A DNA stretch of 64,000 bases, taken from positions 21,189,754-21,253,753 of the forward strand of contig CAIIXF020000011.1 of NCBI GenBank assembly GCA_903813345.2, read 5' to 3'. Shown here one piece after another: positions 26,701 through 37,410 of this stretch (positions are counted from its first letter, which is position 1; each line of letters begins with the position of its first letter). A program made the translations under genes and the position numbers. Source of the stretch: Owenia fusiformis (taxonomy: Eukaryota > Annelida > Polychaeta > Sabellida > Oweniidae). The notes beneath the pieces are model-generated. The model worked only from the letters and a program-made list of their open reading frames with translations, was not told where the DNA came from and searched no databases.

Positions 26701-29700
26701 AATGATTAGGTAAAGGTCCGATAAGTAAATTGAAGTCTGGGTTCGATGTATCTTTCTATAACAATAAAAATTGCTTGCTAATTTTATAAATCATAATAAA
26801 AGCTCATAAAAATATATTGAACTAACAGACTAATGGTGATTCTGCCACTACCTGTTTAATAAGGTGAGCAAACGGACATGAAATGAAATTCATATATTGA
26901 AAGTAGCTCTTATTGTTATATAAGATTGTAGAAGCCAGACATATACAGCCTTTTAAGGTCATTGATAAAGTTAGGCTCATATATTAATAAATTGATAATA
27001 AGCAATTGATTCAACAAATCCTAAGTGGGCAGTCTGTACTAAATACAACTTCCTCTTATCGCCCCTTCCCAAACCCTTGTTAATTAGGAGACTTAACCGA
27101 AGCTAGTTGCAGGAGGCTGGGAGGTGTCTCCTTTGAGGAGGTGTTAGACCACTGTCCAATCCCCCTCCCTTTCAAACTCGCAATTGCCTTCTAGGCAGGT
27201 TATACCCATATAAAACCCACAAAAAATATATCTATCTAAGGGATCATGCTCCTTATTGATGCTAAATTACATGCATAAGAAATGTTATGTTCATGTTATC
27301 ATCATGATAAACCATGACATCTCATTTCCTCTCAGCCTTGAGATGAGAAACAGAAAGAGTATCAAAATGACATGTCATAGTAAATGCAGTGATCTCCCCA
27401 GGATTTTTTCTCAGGTGGGTACAAAATTCGCATTTTCACAATTCAGGCCAAAATTGGTCAAATTATGCCAATTTTTCATTATTTTCTCATTTTTAACTGG
27501 GTGCAAATGGATTTTCAGGTGTGTGCAAACCGGTTTTCAAAATCTCATGTGGGTGCTGCGCCCACTTGCTTTAATGGCGCTGGGGAAATCACTGATATGC
27601 ATTCAATCTGTACACAATTCTTAGACAGGTGAATGGTTGTTTTCTCTAAGGTGAATGAGAACTCCACCAGACAGACCAGACCAGACAGAAATACATTTAC
27701 ATTTTATCAATGTTTATTGTCATAAACAATATCAATTTTAATTTATATATTGAATTTCCTTATCTTATTTTCACTAAAGAGAGCTCTTTACCAGGGGAGG
27801 GAACAACAATTCATATCATTGATAAGAGAAAAAGAAAAAATGACATATTTATTTAATAGATGTTAGGCTATGTTATAAAAATGAAAATGTGACATCTATG
27901 TTATTATCCATAAGTGACAGGAGTTGTACAACATAGAATCCCAAAGAGGGGTGTCCCATCATTTTCTGTCACTATGACATGAAGCTCATTAAATTGTCTA
28001 CATTTTCATATTACAATGTACTTTAATATCATGTACAGTGTACGTGAAAAGCTTCACATGTTGAATGATACTGAAGACCATCACATAAATAAAGGTACAG
28101 CAGTTCAGAATGACCTGTAAAGTCAGGATATTAGTCTGTCTGTGGTTTTAGGGGTTTGTTGTTTATTTATGTACTAGAATGGGTTCCAGGGGAGGACCTA
28201 GAAATTGATAAGGCCAAAAAAGATTTGTAAAAATTTGGACTTGTTTTTCAAAATTTGATGTTCATTTTCCCAAAATACCTTGTGTTATCACATCTAAGTA
28301 TTGTTTTTGGCTCACACATTGAGCCTATTTGATTGACTAGGCATCCATCCTTGCATTGGTTCACCCATCTGCCCATATCCATGGTAAAAAATCATGTCAA
28401 AAATATGCTAGATATATATAATGCTTCTACATTACTGTAGGCATAAAAGATTTTCTCACTGCTTTTGACATTTATTCATTGAATGGACTAAAAGTTGTGC
28501 TAAGCTATTAGCAGTAAAACCTGTATATCTGAATGCCTTTAATTCGAGCACCTCTCAATGTGAACACTTTTTTTGGTTCCATATTTGTTAACTCCCATAG
28601 TCTCACATGTTATCTCACAAGTAAATATTTTCACTTAACAAGACCTTCAACGAGATACACAGTAATCTCAGTGGCTGTATCAGTAGTTGATTATATAATG
28701 AGTTACAGACTTGTGTTTGGCCCACAATAATTTATTTAACACACGCTCATTTCTCAAAGTAGTTGTTTACTTTGAATTTGTTTACAACAAATTAATAGTA
28801 GGCCTTTTGGGATAATATCAAAATCAATAACTAGTTCTAAAGCTGTAAGGAGCAGTATCAATAAGGAATAACATTATTTGAGCTCTTCAAATCGGGTTGA
28901 TAAGTTCTTTTATTCCATAATACTACTGTTTTCCCAGGGAAATATGAAGGAATAAAAATCGTATTGAATCGTATTACATGAAAAAATCGTATTGTCCCCG
29001 GGAAGAAAATCGTATTGGAGCGTATTACATGAAAAAATCGTATTGTCCCCGGGAAAAAAATCGTATTGGAAAATATTAACCTATTTTTGGTTTTCCTGTT
29101 ATTTTTAACCTAAGCTAATTGATAAAAGCTTTTTCAAAATGTGACATTTTAGAGGAATGTATTATGGAATAAATAGGTTATTTCTGGTCGGGATTGAATA
29201 TGGGTTTCATTCCTCGGAAAATATGATATTGACCTTGGGAAATATGATATTGACACTCGGTCGCTGCGCTCCCTCAGTCAATATCATATCACCCTTCGGT
29301 CAATATCATATTGTCCCTCGGAATAAAACCCATATTCAATCCCTCCCAGTAAATAACCTATATGTAGCTTGCATGCTTACCCGTATACTTGTAGCTTTTC
29401 TTGTATGAGGCCTGGGGGGGTCTGAAATGAGAGTATAGCCTAAATAAATTGTTTACCATTAAAATGAAGTAAGTCTTAGTACTAGACAGTCTGGTTATGT
29501 TTGAATGCTTATCAAAAAGTAGAGTCTGGGGGGTCATTAATAGAAACTTTTGTAAAGTTAAGGATTCTTAGGTCAGTTGTTCTTCTATGACATCATTGTA
29601 TCCATAATCCCAACGGTTTATTCTGAAGTATAAGTATACGTATTAAAGACCTGCATAAAATGGTTGGTTAAATAATGTAGAGTTGAAATGGTCCCCCTAT

Positions 29701-32700
29701 TTGGGTCTCAGAAGCTGATAAGTACAAGTAGCATAAAGTTCTGATCATTTTAACACTAGGTATACATGGACTGTACATGCTCACGAGGAAAGGTCATGCT
29801 CATTCTGTTAGGCATTCTTTAACAATCTTTTTGTCAGTTGCATCTTGTTAGTTTTGCAAGTTTGTGCTGGTAACATATAATTGTAGTAATAGTGAGAAGG
29901 CTCAGCTTAGGATTAAATTTAAGAATGGCTCGTTTACATATATCACTTGGTAAGTCGGAAATGTTATTTATTGAGGATGGCAGAACTTTCTGACTCTACA
30001 TATATTACAAATATTACATTATCTGTTTTCAATAGGTTTTTAGGGTTTGTTTGAGAATGTCTTGTAGTTTTAATTGCCAGCTAATGAAAACACATTCTTG
30101 ATCAGATATGTTGCCAACTTATACTTTTTCTGTTACATGTAACTTCAATACTAATTTTTTTTAGATATATACATGTGTATATCAGATACGTTTTAGAGAA
30201 TCTCAAGCTGAGTTCTGTAATGTAAAATTGAATCCCTATTAGAAAATTATCAAATGATGATTTGTTATATTTTTCTGATGATTGAAACCTGCATATCTTT
30301 TTTTATTAATTCATTTGTTAGTAATCTTTGACATATAGTAAAAATGTTCTTATCTGAATGCCACACCAGCCAAAGGTGTTCAGATTGGTAGGTAGTCACA
30401 TTTTTATTTTTTTCATTTTTTTATATTGGTGTCTATTGCAGATTCAAAAATCAGACTGAATAGTGTTCAAATTTAAAAGCACTCGGGGGAAATTTTGGAT
30501 ATATATGTGTACAGGTTTTAAAGTGGATTCTTATTTACTTAGACTTTGACAACTCAAATCTGCAAATCATAATAAAACAATTATGAAATGATATTGAACT
30601 TTGTGTAGCATCTTCTTTTATACTTTAAACTTTATACTTCATCAATATTATTGATATGCATTGTTTTGAAAGGGTGAGCTCAAGTTCAGAAAGGCATTTT
30701 ATTTAATCATTTACAACTTTAATTCATATGTAGGTCACAATGTTTGATGTTCTTAATTAAAAATGTCACAGTGCAAAACAACCAGCTCCTTGTGAAAATA
30801 ATTTCTCTTTCATAGCATTGTGTATAATACATATATAACCTAGCAAAGCAAGTGCATGGAGTCAGTAGAAAAAACTACCTGGGTTAACAGGCCTATAGCA
30901 CTCATTGACATGTACTGCCTTTTACCATGGCAACCTTGTATGCTGTTTTTCCTAAAATTTCCAATTACTCAAGGAGGATTGGAAGCCAGGGTTCCAACTC
31001 GATATTCTTTAATCTCCACGCATGCGTCATTTGCTATTCGTGTCTGTATAATTTGTACGACTGCATGGAGAATGACTCGATACTCTCCAACAAAGCTATC
31101 GCTAGGTGATTGTTTTGCAGAATATCGGTGTTGCATTCTGGGAGCCAATCCTCCTTGCCAATTACTCATAGATATATGACATCATCAATGTAAAGTTGCC
31201 GAGCTAACAAAGGCCCTGGATACAATTTCTATCAGATTCTTACATGTACATAGCCCTCCTAATGTTAGCTTTTTAAATAGAAGTCAGTCCTTTTTCATAT
31301 GGTACAGTATAGATGATTGCTGCAATACATTTGAAAGCCGTAACTAATATGTTCAATATTTCTGTGTTTCAGGTGTGATGAGGGTGCTGACATTCCTGGC
31401 TCTACTCCTGCAGAAAGCAAGAAGTTGGTACACCCATATCCGACAGTACTTCTCCCCAAGGACATACCTCTCACCCTACTTCAACCCTCCCCCCTCAGAG
31501 GAGACCCGGGAAAGAATTCAATCAATTTTCGATATACTGGAATGCGAGCCTGATTGCGATTTTGTAAAGATTAAACGATTATTGGATGATTGCCCTTCCC
31601 ACGAGGCCTTGCATGAAGTTGTGACGGATAATGGGTACAATATATTCCAGGAAGCCGTCATAAGGAATAATGCGTTACTTGTTAAAGCCCTTATACGAAA
31701 AGGGTTTAGTGTTGATCAGGGACGATGCAGCAAACCGATACATTTAGCGTGTAAACTTGGACATTTAGACCTTGTAAAAATTCTCATTGAAAATGGTGCA
31801 AAAACGGACATCGAAACTGGAATGTGTTATCCAAACTCTCATTTGCCACATTATCAGCCGAGGTCTAAGTTTCAGTTCATGGACAAGGATATTTTCGATT
31901 GTGACCGAGATCACATGTTGCCGTTATTGTACGCTATTCAGGGCAATCATGTAGACATTGTTAGACTGCTACTCGAGAATCAAGAAACTTTGCAACCAGT
32001 GTGGTTAATTCAGAAGTATCCGCTACATTATGCCTGTCATAGCGGCTCATTTGATTGTATGAAATATCTACTTGAGCAGTGCCCTACGCATTTGAAACTC
32101 CCCGATTCCAGGGGGCTCTATCCGTTGCATTACTCAGTGCAGTGGACCAAACAACAGGTCCAGTATTTGATCGAATCAAATGCTAATGTCCATGTAATTA
32201 GTAATAATGGTGAAACTGCATTGCATAGTGTGTTCAACACATTGAAGAATCCTCTTGAGATTAACCGTATTACAAAACTTTTGCTTGGGACTGGGATGGA
32301 ACAAGATGTGAATATCAAAGACAGGCAGGGGGATCTTGCGTTACATGCTTTAGTCACACATGTCAACCGCCGTGTGTCTTTCTTCCAACCTGCCAAAGAA
32401 ACCCCCATTGTGCCCCTCTCGCAGAGAACAAGATTTGCTGAAATACAAGAGGATCCCCTGGGACAATCTGAATATCAAACTGAAGTGTTGAAAGCACTTG
32501 ACACATTACTGAAGTATAACTGTGAGGCAAATGTGCAGAATAAGAATGGCTTCACACCCTTACATAAACTCCTCCTTGTATTTAATCACCTCATTAGCAA
32601 CCCTAGGGAGGTCTACAGCAAAGGACGATCGTTTCACGACACTTTCTTAGTTGACTTCGATATTCTGTGTAAAGCAGTAGAGATCTTACTAACACATGGG

Positions 32701-33585
32701 TCAGATCCGAATGCAATGACTATGAATGGTAGACCAGCATTAACTATAATCCTCAAGGGTATTCTAAATACCGACCCGGCATTGTTGCCAAAATACAGTG
32801 CTGGGTTTCTCCGACTGATAGATACATTGTGTCGTCATGGCGCTGATTGTAATGCTATGTTAGCCAGCCCCAGTGGAATAGTGGCTCTCTTAGCTCGATT
32901 TGGACAACGCATTGTTGGACCTGATGGACTCAGATGGACTGGGAATCTCAAACAATTACATGCCTCATTCCTGAATGATCTCTTGCAATTATTTCTTCGA
33001 CATAATCTAAATCCTAACTGTATCACCAATATGACTAAAAAACATTTAGAGGGAGGAAGTGGGAATGGCCTGATTGAATTTGTCAGGCTGACCCAATCAA
33101 TAAGAACACCCAGTGACTTGGACATAATTTATGATTGGATTTTGACTCTGTTACAATGGGGGGCCAATCCTGATATCGAGCCATACCCCTCAGAACCAAT
33201 CATCTGTCATTCACAGAGCTCCATCTTTCTCAAACCGAAGGGCACTCAAGCCGTCAATCATTACATGTATGATATTCAAGACTTTCGCTCATTCTTTGAT
33301 GGCGGTCATGCCGAGCGCCTCCTGTATCTTTTCTACAATGTCATGGATCACGAGCCTCTGTTTCAATGTCTCGGGACTGCTAAATTCATGTCTAGGTTTG
33401 ACCCTCATAGGGCCCCAAATGGCCAGTTTATGTCCATACTACAAGGTTTGTCTAAAGAACCCCGTAGCCTGAAGCAGATTGCAAGAGTCTCTATCTATAA
33501 AGCCATGGGGAGGAGGCTGGCAACAGGGGTGCCACAACTACATTACCCAAACCCACTGAAGAAATACTTGTTGGACGTTGAATGA
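17762..33585 (+). CDS. ankyrin-repeat and SOCS-box protein (ASB family type)
   Basis: The large exon 31373-33585 is certain. A first exon at 17762-17795 (MEGRVPAYLVR plus one base, donor gtaagt) is inferred because its phase fits the ttttcag-type acceptor at 31371-31372, giving about 748 residues. If that exon is wrong, translation could start at the ATG at 31378. Ankyrin-type repeats run from about residue 95 to 620 with typical text such as KPIHLACKLGHLDLVKILIE, YPLHYACHSGSFDCMKYLLE and GFTPLHKLL. The last ~45 residues form a SOCS box: SLKQIARVSIYKAMGRRL, then a degenerate PxxxxPNPLKKYLLD. ASB proteins use the SOCS box to join Elongin B/C and Cullin 5 as substrate receptors of ubiquitin ligases; the ankyrin part would choose the substrate, unknown here. 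It is too long and diverged to name a human paralog. Confidence 0.8.
20439..21379. mobile_element. non-autonomous mariner-like element (~940 bp)
   Basis: The left end reads GGTTGTTCAATAAGTACTGA and the right end is its near-complement TTATTGAACAACC; TTGTTCAATAAGT ends are characteristic of mariner elements. The arms keep matching inward, for example catatatgaatgagggtactcgg and its complement near 21190, so they extend about 240 bp. No transposase frame remains. Confidence 0.75.
22152..22486 (+). repeat. 41-bp tandem repeat, about 8 copies
   Basis: The unit reads about ttttcaaccatctggtcatt followed by atattctgttgtattttcaca. Copies start at 22152, 22193, 22234, 22275, 22316, 22357, 22398 and 22439, with few differences. 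It keeps all forward frames open and produces spurious open frames. Confidence 0.95.
22814..22925 (+). repeat. dispersed GGTGACAT-family repeat, copy 1
   Basis: Contains ggtgacatattgttatagtc, tttggcattc and gtaacaaatgg, the marks of a family also seen at 40092, 44585, 45340 (reverse), 47430 and 48102. Confidence 0.65.
23423..23718. mobile_element. MITE with CAGTGGCGTAGC ends
   Basis: It begins CAGTGGCGTAGCGT and ends ACGCTACGCCACTG, with ATAAC directly on both sides (23418-23422 and 23719-23723). The right part contains the motif CTCGTTCGCTTTGCTCACTC. It is non-autonomous; the ends resemble hAT-like MITEs, but the duplication appears to be 5 bp. Confidence 0.75.
23832..23962 (+). repeat. dispersed repeat, copy A
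   Basis: Shares ggcaggttatacccatataa, atatatctatct and attacatgcataagaaatgt with 27182-27312 in the same orientation 3.3 kb away. Confidence 0.75.
23959..24103 (+). mobile_element. Tigger-like MITE, diverged copy
   Basis: Contains ctgaacacctctcaatgtga acactt-type text and ends near cagattagacaggttta, as in the copy at 40293. The outer ends are worn. Confidence 0.55.
24251..24879. mobile_element. 629-bp TA-flanked MITE with CAGGGTGTC ends
   Basis: It begins CAGGGTGTCAAACAACAACG and ends TTTTTTGACACCCTG, flanked by TA. The subterminal blocks cacccccctctacagcaaaaa and its complement also match. There is no transposase; Tc1/mariner-type insertion is inferred. Confidence 0.8.
25295..26045. mobile_element. 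751-bp TA-flanked MITE with CAGGGTTGGC ends
   Basis: It begins CAGGGTTGGCAAATAAAAGT and ends TTTTATTGCCCACCCTG, flanked by TA at 25293-25294 and 26046-26047. No transposase is present. Confidence 0.75.
27182..27312 (+). repeat. dispersed repeat, copy B
   Basis: The second copy of the repeat at 23832-23962, with small insertions and deletions. Confidence 0.75.
27388..27597 (+). repeat. MITE-like repeat with GTGATCTCCCCAGG ends, copy 1
   Basis: It begins gtgatctccccaggattttt and ends ctggggaaatcactg, so the ends are inverted. The interior has ggtgggtacaaaattcgcat and caaatggattttcaggt. Related copies are at 36262-36440 (reverse) and 59203-59386. Confidence 0.7.
28512..28575 (+). mobile_element. 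Tigger-like MITE, left-end fragment
   Basis: CAGTAAAACCTGTATATCTG followed by the family text cacctctcaatgtgaacact; the right half is missing. Confidence 0.65.
28930..29365. repeat. tandem plus palindromic repeat block
   Basis: 28940-29075 has about two copies of a ~60 bp unit containing cgtattacatgaaaaaatcg and tattgtccccggg. 29170-29365 is an imperfect palindrome with arms sharing gggattgaatatgggttt and caatatcatatt; its apex reads cactcggtcgctgcgctccc. A similar apex occurs at 23660 and 60104. Confidence 0.75.
30970..31157. mobile_element. 188-bp Mutator-like MITE
   Basis: Ends CAAGGAGGATTGG and CCAATCCTCCTTG, flanked by the exact 9-bp direct repeat CCAATTACT (30961-30969 and 31158-31166). 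A 9-bp duplication fits Mutator-like elements. A related, damaged copy with the ggctcccagaatgcaac block lies at about 35700-35846. Confidence 0.8.
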
Positions 33586-35699
33586 ATTTCATTGTTTGAA
33601 TGGATAATAGAGTAATGAAATATCTCAGGTCTTTGATTAAAAAATAAATTTTGAAAAGACCTTAAAAGACGCAAACATATCATCCTACAAATTATAAGGG
33701 TACAATATTTTTTAATTGGACACTGTGTCCACTACACAGCCTTATTTGAATAAAATTCCGTAAAAATATAGAAATTGGAAACCTCTAGATTTTTATAAGC
33801 ACATAAGTCTGTGTGCAATTTACATATTAAGTTAACTCAAGTGGAGTTGTTCCACTGTAGAGACATCTATGTTTATCTGATTGTAAAACATGCAAGTTTT
33901 CAATTCAAATTGATGTTTTATTTGTATCTAATATATGTTGTTTATTATTTTTGATGTACAGGGTGACTCCAAAGTAGCATGTTAAGTCAGTGATAAATGC
34001 AATATAAGCACACCATGCAATATAAGTACATGTACACCATTTGCATGCTGCCTTGATTCAAAGAAAATTTCATCACAATAAAAAAGTTACATACCAAAAT
34101 AAGTGTGGCATTTAAAGGATGTGTCTGGATATATGCCCTTTTGGTCCCCCAGTCAAATGTATGTGAAATATGGTTTTTATTACTGTCCTAGTTATATTTG
34201 ATAAGTATATTTACTTTTTCATGAGTTTTGATGCATAATTAACCCCCTGCTGAGAGTCAGAATAAGTATCTTAACAAATAAAAAAAGAGTCATTATCATA
34301 GAAAAAACACCAATGGCAACATGTATGACATACAAAGAAGAAATAACTTAAGATCCATTGAGAATTAAAAAGAAAATCATATTTTTGAAACATATTTAAG
34401 GGTTAAATTTTTTTTCAAATTTTTGAATTTCCCGCCAGTTTAATTTGAAGGGGGAAAAACAAGATGGCTGCCATTTGATGTAAGAAATATCAGAAAAAAA
34501 GTTGCTTCACTTTTAGTTTTCACATTGAGCACAGTTTTCCGGTTTAGGTTTTTTGACTGATTCTGACTCTTCATCACTAGGGTCATGTATAGAGATTATA
34601 AAATTGAAACCAAAATGTTGTGCTCAGCATGAATTTGACTGAAATATATGTAACTTCACCAACACAATTGAAGTCTCAAAACTGGATGCTCAGTACCTTT
34701 GAGTGACTATAATCCCTTGATTACCCAGATAAACACCAATTCACTTATCCAGAAATACCATTCAATGTCTATACAAAGAAAGTAAGCAATGTTTTGGAGG
34801 ATATGTTTCAAACTTTTTGTATAAATAATTCCTTTAATATTTGCCATTGATTTTTTTTCAATTCTGACAAAGTGATATGCACTGTCTTTGATCCCAATAT
34901 CCTTCATCAATTGTGATATAAATTGATATTTTTGTAATCTCATAAGAAGGATAAGATATTGAAGTTTAATAATATGTGTGATTGAGTTGGTTTTTCAGAC
35001 ATTACAATTTTCAACATTTTCTAAGTCGATACCCAGACTCATTCCCAGACTCATCCTTTCTGTCACCCAGTATAAGGAAATCTGTACAGTCTAGGCATTG
35101 ATTTGTCATTTCTTGATATCAAAGGAAAATAATTATAATTCTATTGTTTCTATCTGAACTAACAGCAGAGATATCTCCATGGGAAAACATGCATGGTCTT
35201 AATATTGTCTGTAAAATTATGTTATAAATATGCATGAAATGCACTGACATCTATAAATGTTGTCATAAATGTATTATTTGATAAACAGAAATTAAATTTC
35301 CATTTATGAACTGAAATGAAGTTGTTCTGTATAGTGTATCACAGAGTCCTAGTCTGACAGTAAACCCTTCTTTAAAGGAACACTATTGAAACATTTCAGT
35401 GTTCATATTAGTTCTGCTAATTATGGGAGTACACATACCAGTGTATTTCTTCAATTGTCATTTGTGCTACACAATAAATACAGGTACAGTGGGGGGCATA
35501 AAGAATTACAAAACCTATGGAAATTACATGTTGTCGCATATGTAATAAATTCTTACCTCAGTGTATTCAGTGCTCTATTTTCTCCGTCATAGTAAGTCCA
35601 GATATAGTGGAATTTGTGTCCATAATGACAAATAAGAACTTAAAAATTTGATGTGGAATTCACATGTTAATGCCGACTCTTCAAATGTTGAGGTGATTT

Positions 35700-35846
35700 T
35701 GGAGCCAGATTACGCCGCAATGTGGGTTGGCTCCCAGAATGCAACATGACACGTGTCAGCTTTCAAAATGCCATTCCGCCGTTTTGAAATACGTCACGAA
35801 TAAATAAGGTTACTTGACGTTGCATTCTGGGAGTCAATCCTCCTTG
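35700..35846. mobile_element. damaged relative of the 30970 MITE
   Basis: Inverted blocks ggctcccagaatgcaac and gttgcattctgggagtcaat, ending in cctccttg as in the 30970 element. The left end is degenerate and no target duplication is visible. Confidence 0.55.
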
Positions 35847-36261
35847 GATCACAAACATGCCGATTCATGAAAACATTAGTCCGATTTGGTAGGGATTTAT
35901 CCATCATTTGCAGGTATGAGGCTTTGGATTCATTTATTGTGCTACTTTAAGTGGATGGGAATTATTTTTCTACCACTTGGGAGAGTTTGAGACATGAAAC
36001 TTAGAATTTAGCTCATTGTGACAACTTTTGAGGGTTGAGATTTATTTTTGTCCCCCACTTTACATATGTGAAGTGTCAAAATATATGCTAACAGTCTTAT
36101 ATCTATAAAGCCCATAAGAAAATTGAAACCCACAAACGCAGCTTTCCCAATGGTACCAAAATATCCCATGTTTCTCTTCAATTTTTTAAAACCACTTTCC
36201 TAGCCCCTTTCAGAAATACATGTACAGTAATAAACCTCTGCCAAATATAGAGAACATTTGA

Positions 36262-36440
36262 AACTCACTAAAGCAAGTGGGCACAGCACCCATCTGAGAT
36301 TTTTTAAAAAAGGCTTGCACCCACCTGAAAATCCTGAAACATGAGAAAAATGAAAAATGGGCATATTTGACCAATTATGGAGCCTATGGACTGATTTGTG
36401 AAAATAAGAATTTTGCACTCACTTGAGAAAAACCTTGACC
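36262..36440 (-). repeat. MITE-like repeat with GTGATCTCC family text, copy 2
   Basis: Reverse orientation copy of 27388-27597, recognisable by aaagcaagtgggcacagcac and gcacccacctgaaaatcctg. The ends are worn. Confidence 0.6.
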
Positions 36441-36566
36441 CTTAAGTTTTATAGGGAAATAGTCTGAATGCTAATATGGTTTGTTGTGGTATTCCACAAT
36501 AATATATTACTTTAGGCCTCGTAAAAGTCACATTGATATCATCCTTTTGTTCATATAAATGTGCCA

Positions 36567-37100
36567 GCTTGATTGTGCTATAATGATCTGTGACTACAGT
36601 GTTGTGATTGTGCTATAATGATCTGTGACTATAGTGTTTTGATTGTGCTATATCTTTCTGTGTAATTTGTAAGTGAATGTTTACCGGTATGATTGTTCTA
36701 TACTTTCTATGACTGCAATGTGCAACAGTGTAATTGTGCTATACCTCTCTCTATGTGCCTGTTCAATATGAAATTTGGTTGAGCAATGTACAGTGTGATT
36801 GTTACTTCGCATATACATACAATATGTAAAAGTGTGGCTGTGCTGTACCTCTATGTTTTTGCAATGTAAGACAGTGTGACTGTGCTATACCTACATCTAT
36901 AATATGTTTGAGGAATGTATAAAAATACAATGTAATTGTGCTTTACTTTTTTGGTCTGCTAATGGTGTGATTGTGCTTTTCTTCTGGACATGCAAGTTGT
37001 CCTAAACACAGTGTGCTATACTTCTCTTTGGCTGTGCAATGTGTGATAGAATGGTTGTGCTCTACATATAGCTGTGCGATCTTTGGCAGTATTTGACTCA
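36567..37100 (+). repeat. degenerate minisatellite-like region
   Basis: The string gattgtgctata recurs irregularly every 40-70 bp, first as two near-identical units (gattgtgctataatgatctg with tgactacagtg or tgactatagtg), then as more diverged ones. Confidence 0.65.
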
Positions 37101-37410
37101 GTGTACTCTGAATGAAATGTGAATCACAGTCTACTCGGGTCTAACAATTTTCTACGATGATGGAAAGCATATGCATGTGGAAACTTTGGAAAGTAAGGAA
37201 TATTGTGCCACATAATAATAATTCGCTTGTTCGGATTTTTACCGTAACATAACAAACACGACATCCTATTAACGTAAGTGAGTCAGGTGTCATGAGACTT
37301 TGCAAAAGGAAAGCGGAAGATTTTCTGTTTTTTGGACGCTCTAACCACTTCCAAATGCTATAGAAATTGCAAGAACAATGCTCATGATAGTCATCTATAA
37401 GTAGGATACA

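Larger units (their letters stand above)
17796..31372 (+). other. proposed 13.6-kb intron of the ASB-type gene
   Basis: No further exon with fitting splice sites and phase was found, and the many open frames here look like chance or repeat artefacts. It contains a diverged internal repeat near 19470-19660, a mariner-type element, a 41-bp satellite, several MITEs and two copies of a ~130 bp dispersed repeat, listed separately. The remainder is AT-rich sequence in which I see nothing further. Confidence 0.5.
33586..37410. other. intergenic region with the 3' end of the ASB-type gene
   Basis: A poly(A) signal AATAAA at 33643-33648 lies 58 bp after the stop codon. No coding exon is supported in the rest. 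A CAGGGTGACTCC end next to TA at about 33961 has no partner that I can find. It also holds the repeats listed at 35700, 36262 and 36567. Confidence 0.6.

Noticed and set aside
33959-33985. CAGGGTGACTCC end of a possible MITE
   Set aside because: No complementary right end was found within a few kb, so no element is called.
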